Shown: positions 61,096-64,000 of the stretch, in pieces | Layout of the letters: each line of letters begins with the position of its first letter | How positions within the stretch are numbered: the stretch's first letter is position 1 | Source: CBDCVO01 sp965223085 | GTDB taxonomy: Bacteria; Pseudomonadota; Gammaproteobacteria; Ga0077536 | DNA length: 64,000 nt | Reading direction: 5' to 3' | Assembly: GCA_965223085.1 (NCBI GenBank) | Contig: OZ244981.1 | Location: forward strand, 1,302,001 to 1,366,000 | Notes under the pieces: generated by a model | Database searches by the model: none | Told to the model about the DNA's origin: nothing | The model's input: the letters and a program-made list of their open reading frames with translations, nothing else | Position numbers and translations under genes: made by a program

Positions 61096-61278
61096 GGGGA
61101 TTTTTCATCGTTCGATGGTCGTGCATTGGAAATTGCTAATGATAAACCGCTGCTTGCGACGCTCGACACAACGCGCGAATGCTTCGATCTCAGTCGCAGC
61201 AACTTGCAGGATCTAGTGTCGAGTTACGCCGGCATTCTGCTCAACGGCGTGCTCACCGAGCGCGAGGTAAAGTCATGA
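61096..61278 (+). pseudogene. Possible 3' remnant of a gene upstream of the carboxyltransferase
   Basis: In the frame GDFSSFDGRALEIANDKPLLATLDTTRECFDLSRSNLQDLVSSYAGILLNGVLTEREVKS the sequence looks protein-like for 60 codons after an in-frame TAA at 61093, and its TGA overlaps the next gene's ATG as ATGA, as in a normal operon. No usable start codon exists, and the 108 bases before it are not recognisably coding. It may be the tail of a lost gene of the acyl-CoA degradation operon, or chance. I do not recognise the family. Confidence 0.35.
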
Positions 61279-62873
61279 GTCGCTTGCATAGCCGCATCGA
61301 CATACGTTCTGAAACTTACCGTGAGAACCAGGCGCATTACGCGGCATTGTTGAAGACATTGCGCGAACGCACGGCCGCGGCGATGAGCGGTGGACATGAA
61401 AAACTGCGCGCCCGTCACCGTGAACGCGGCAAAATCCTCGCGCGTGATCGGATCGATCGGCTCGTCGATCCAGCCACACCATTTCTGGAATTGTCTACGC
61501 TGGCAGCCTGGGGGCAGTACGGTAACGAAGTGCCCAGCGCTGGTATCGTCACCGGGATCGGTATGGTGGCAGGCACACCGTGCGTCCTGATCGCGAACGA
61601 CGCGACCGTGAAAGGTGGCTCGTTTTTTCATGAAACGGTCAAAAAACATGTGCGCGCACAGGAGATCGCCGGCCATTACCGACTGCCGTGTCTGTACCTC
61701 GTGGACTGCGGCGGTGGCTATCTGCCGGAGCAGGACCGGGTGTTTCCGGATCGCGATCACTTCGGCAACGGATTTTATCGTCAATGCCGGATGTCTGCCG
61801 ATGGCATCCCGCAGATCGCCGTCGTGTTTGGCGGCTGCACCGCGGGCGGAGCCTATATTCCGGCGCTTTCCGATCAGGTGATCATGGTGGAGGGCAACGC
61901 ACGTATTCACCTCGGTGGGCCGTCGATCGTGAAGATCGCGATTAACGAAACAGTTGATGGGGAAACGCTCGGTGGTGCTGCCATGCACACCCGGGAGTCG
62001 GGCGTGTCGGATCACCTCGCAAGCGACGAGCCGCAAGCACTGGCGATGTTGCGCGACCTCGTCGCGGAATTGAATATGCAACGCGACCTCGCGAGCCCAG
62101 TAGCAGCGGCGCAGCCGTTGTACGATGCCGAAGAGCTGCACGGGATCATCAGTCACGATCGCAGAATTCCCTACGATGTGCGTGAACTCATCGCGAGAAT
62201 CGTCGATGCGAGCGCGTTTCAGGAGTTCAAACCTGAGTGGGGCGAGTCCTTGGTGTGCGGTACGGCGAGAATGCATGGCTACCCGGTCGGGATACTCGGC
62301 AATAACGGCGCGCTGTTTTCGGCGTCGTCATTGAAGGGTGCGCACTTCATCTCCCTGTGCGACCAGCGCCAGATCCCGCTGCTCTATCTGCATAATATTT
62401 CGGGTTACATGGTCGGCAGCGAAGCGGAACGCGGCGGTATTTCGAAGGATAGTGCGAAGATGGTTTACGCAACGTCGATCGCCACCGTACCGAAGCTCGC
62501 GGTAATCGTCGGCGGTTCCTACGGCGCGGGTAACTACGGCATGTGCGGCCGTGGGTTCCGCCCCGACTTCTTGTTTGCCTGGCCGAGCGCGGAAATCGCG
62601 ACGATGTCGGCGGACATCGCCGCCAATGTGATGCTCGAGCTGCGCCGGACGAACGTCAAGCTAGCGCCTCCGAAAGCGGAAGAACTCGACGATATCGGGC
62701 AGGCTATCCGCAGCCAATATGCACAACAAAGCGATCCATACTACGCAACATCGAGACTCTGGGATGATGGCCTGATCGAACCGGTCCAGACGCGTGACAT
62801 CCTCGGCTTATGTCTCGCGCTCGTTACTTCAGTCCCGGAAAACGATCGCCACACACCCGTCTTTCGTATGTAG
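61275..62873 (+). CDS. Acyl-CoA carboxylase beta subunit (methylcrotonyl- or geranyl-CoA type)
   Basis: About 532 residues from ATG 61275. It is the carboxyltransferase that moves CO2 from carboxybiotin to a branched enoyl-CoA. The two crotonase-like halves are present: the acyl-CoA side with KVSARHRERGKILARDRIDRLVDPATPFLELSTLAAWG, VPSAGIVTGIGMVAGTPCVLIANDATVKGGSFFHETVKKHVRAQEIA, IAVVFGGCTAGGAYIPALSDQVIMV; and the biotin side with GILGNNGALFSASSLKGAHFISLCDQRQIPLLYLHNISGYMVG and VIVGGSYGAGNYGMCGRGFRPDFLFAWPSAEIATM. The sequence fits LiuB/MccB or AtuC; without the rest of the cluster I cannot separate them. Confidence 0.88.
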   Translation: MSRLHSRIDIRSETYRENQAHYAALLKTLRERTAAAMSGGHEKLRARHRERGKILARDRIDRLVDPATPFLELSTLAAWGQYGNEVPSAGIVTGIGMVAGTPCVLIANDATVKGGSFFHETVKKHVRAQEIAGHYRLPCLYLVDCGGGYLPEQDRVFPDRDHFGNGFYRQCRMSADGIPQIAVVFGGCTAGGAYIPALSDQVIMVEGNARIHLGGPSIVKIAINETVDGETLGGAAMHTRESGVSDHLASDEPQALAMLRDLVAELNMQRDLASPVAAAQPLYDAEELHGIISHDRRIPYDVRELIARIVDASAFQEFKPEWGESLVCGTARMHGYPVGILGNNGALFSASSLKGAHFISLCDQRQIPLLYLHNISGYMVGSEAERGGISKDSAKMVYATSIATVPKLAVIVGGSYGAGNYGMCGRGFRPDFLFAWPSAEIATMSADIAANVMLELRRTNVKLAPPKAEELDDIGQAIRSQYAQQSDPYYATSRLWDDGLIEPVQTRDILGLCLALVTSVPENDRHTPVFRM

Positions 62874-62882
62874 CTCAGGCGC

Positions 62883-64000
62883 ATGAAATTTACCCGGGTT
62901 CTCATCGCAAACCGTGGCGAAATCGCCGTCCGCCTGATCCGCGCGTGCGCGCGCCTCGGTCTGAAGTCCATTGCAGTGTACTCGGAAGCCGATGCCAACG
63001 CGCGTCACGTTGGTCTAGCCGATGCCGCGTATTGCATCGGCGCTGCCGCAGCGCGGTCGAGCTATCTCAACGGTCGACGAATCATCGAAGTCGCGCGCGC
63101 CGCCGGCGCTGAAGCCGTGCACCCTGGTTACGGCTTTCTAGCCGAGAATGCCGCCTTCGCGCAGCACTGCATGGACGCGGGGCTCGTGTTTGTGGGGCCG
63201 TCCGCGCGCATCATTGCGATGATGGGCGCGAAGATCGAGGCCAAACAAATTGCCGAGCGCGCCGGAGTTCAGTGCCTACCCGGGTACCATGGCGCGGATC
63301 AAAGCGACGCAACGCTAGTGGCCGAGGCCGAACATATCGGCGCACCCTTGTTGATTAAAGCGAGCGCCGGCGGTGGCGGGCGTGGTATGCGCAAGATCGA
63401 AACGCTCGAGGCCTTAGTCGAGAATCTCCCCCTCGCGCGCCAGGAGGCCCAAGCGGCCTACGGTGATCCCGCGCTCCTGCTGGAGCGCTACGTCGAGGCG
63501 GCACGGCATATCGAGGTCCAGATCCTCGCTGATAACCATGGCAACATCGTGCACCTATTCGAGCGTGATTGCTCCGTGCAGCGCAACTATCAGAAAGTTA
63601 TCGAAGAGGCGCCAGCGCCGAACCTCGAGCCAGCGCTGCGTCGGGAAATGCTCGCGAGCGCGGTGAAACTTGCGCGTGAAATCGATTACGACAGTGTTGG
63701 AACGGTTGAATTCATCGTCGACGCGGCACGCAACGACGCGTATTTTCTGGAAATGAATACGCGCCTTCAGGTGGAGCACCCGGTAACGGAATTGGTCACC
63801 GGTATCGATATCGCCGCGTGGCAGCTACGCGTGGCAGGTGGCCAGGAACTCGCATGCGACCAAAGCAGTATCGAATGCGCCGGTTGGGCCATCGAGGCGC
63901 GCGTCGCGGCGGAGGATCCGGCACGCGATTATCGACCCGCAACCGGTACGATCAAGCGCTACCGCGAACCGGATATCGATGAATTGCGGATCGACAGCGG
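62883..64000 (+). CDS. Acyl-CoA carboxylase alpha subunit, biotin carboxylase part (runs off the window)
   Basis: At least 372 codons from ATG 62883, nine bases after the beta-subunit stop, with no stop before the right edge. The biotin carboxylase domain starts FTRVLIANRGEIAVRLIRACARLGLKSIAVYSEADANARHVGLADAAYCIG, continues with AVHPGYGFLAENAAF, the ATP-grasp glycine loop KASAGGGGRGMRKI, ILADNHGNIVHLFERDCSVQRNYQKVIEEAPAP and FLEMNTRLQVEHPVTELVTGIDIAAWQLRVAGGQEL with the catalytic Glu/Arg. The biotinyl domain must lie to the right. Together with the beta subunit it forms a methylcrotonyl- or geranyl-CoA-type carboxylase for leucine or terpene degradation. Confidence 0.95.
   Translation, partial: MKFTRVLIANRGEIAVRLIRACARLGLKSIAVYSEADANARHVGLADAAYCIGAAAARSSYLNGRRIIEVARAAGAEAVHPGYGFLAENAAFAQHCMDAGLVFVGPSARIIAMMGAKIEAKQIAERAGVQCLPGYHGADQSDATLVAEAEHIGAPLLIKASAGGGGRGMRKIETLEALVENLPLARQEAQAAYGDPALLLERYVEAARHIEVQILADNHGNIVHLFERDCSVQRNYQKVIEEAPAPNLEPALRREMLASAVKLAREIDYDSVGTVEFIVDAARNDAYFLEMNTRLQVEHPVTELVTGIDIAAWQLRVAGGQELACDQSSIECAGWAIEARVAAEDPARDYRPATGTIKRYREPDIDELRIDS

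Noticed and set aside
61224..62276. A 350-codon minus-strand frame opposite the carboxyltransferase gene
   Set aside because: Its translation has no family features and it lies wholly antisense to a strongly conserved gene.

Overview
The window looks like chromosomal DNA of an uncultivated gammaproteobacterium. The evidence is the gene order leuS-lptE-holA-proA-nadD-rsfS-rlmH-maf, a pstSCAB-phoU / phoBR block with Pseudomonas-style long permeases, an oxygen-dependent hemF, typA/dtd and ppx, together with ATGA stop/start overlaps and a Zur box of the enterobacterial type. Class III PHA synthase genes, an F420-type LLM oxidoreductase and an ATC-hydrolase-like protein suggest a metabolically versatile soil or marine heterotroph. 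No rRNA, tRNA, CRISPR array or phage was seen.

Layout: 1-3001 holds zur (with a perfect Zur box at the left edge), hisH/hisB and hemF. 3149-10362 is an accessory redox cluster: RraA-like protein, LLM oxidoreductase, glyoxalase-fold protein, StyA-like flavin monooxygenase, lipocalin-like protein, Rieske oxygenase, flavodoxin-like protein, alpha/beta hydrolase and an exported thioredoxin-fold protein. 10368-14556 is housekeeping (dtd, typA, a DUF2007 protein, ppx). 14838-24193 is the most mobile-looking part: an EthD-like gene, a CMD/AhpD-family pseudogene with three in-frame stops, then a copper/silver-type cusCBA efflux operon enclosed by two direct copies of a 361/365-bp repeat with perfect 15-bp terminal inverted repeats. 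The operon keeps a textbook MerR-type promoter (20-bp spacer with dyad), but its own merR gene is broken by a nonsense codon and by the right-hand repeat.

24194-28300 is a polyhydroxyalkanoate operon (phasin, hydrolase, short PhaE, PhaC, GNAT) with a divergent PadR regulator and a strong promoter/operator between them. 28476-32299 has a CocE-type hydrolase, a sulfotransferase and a glycosyltransferase. 32653-44994 is phosphate metabolism: ppk1, then Pho-box-controlled pstSCAB-phoU and phoBR. 45187-53125 is comEA followed by the leuS-to-maf housekeeping operon.

53226-60984 is again accessory: a glutamine-synthetase-like pseudogene with at least three frameshifts, four co-directional hydrolase genes (one frameshifted) and a small-molecule kinase-like gene. 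The window ends with biotin-dependent acyl-CoA carboxylase genes (methylcrotonyl- or geranyl-CoA type), the alpha subunit running off the right edge. The best candidate for something new is the repeat-bounded cus island with its orphaned MerR promoter and small secreted CxxC protein, followed by the four-hydrolase operon.
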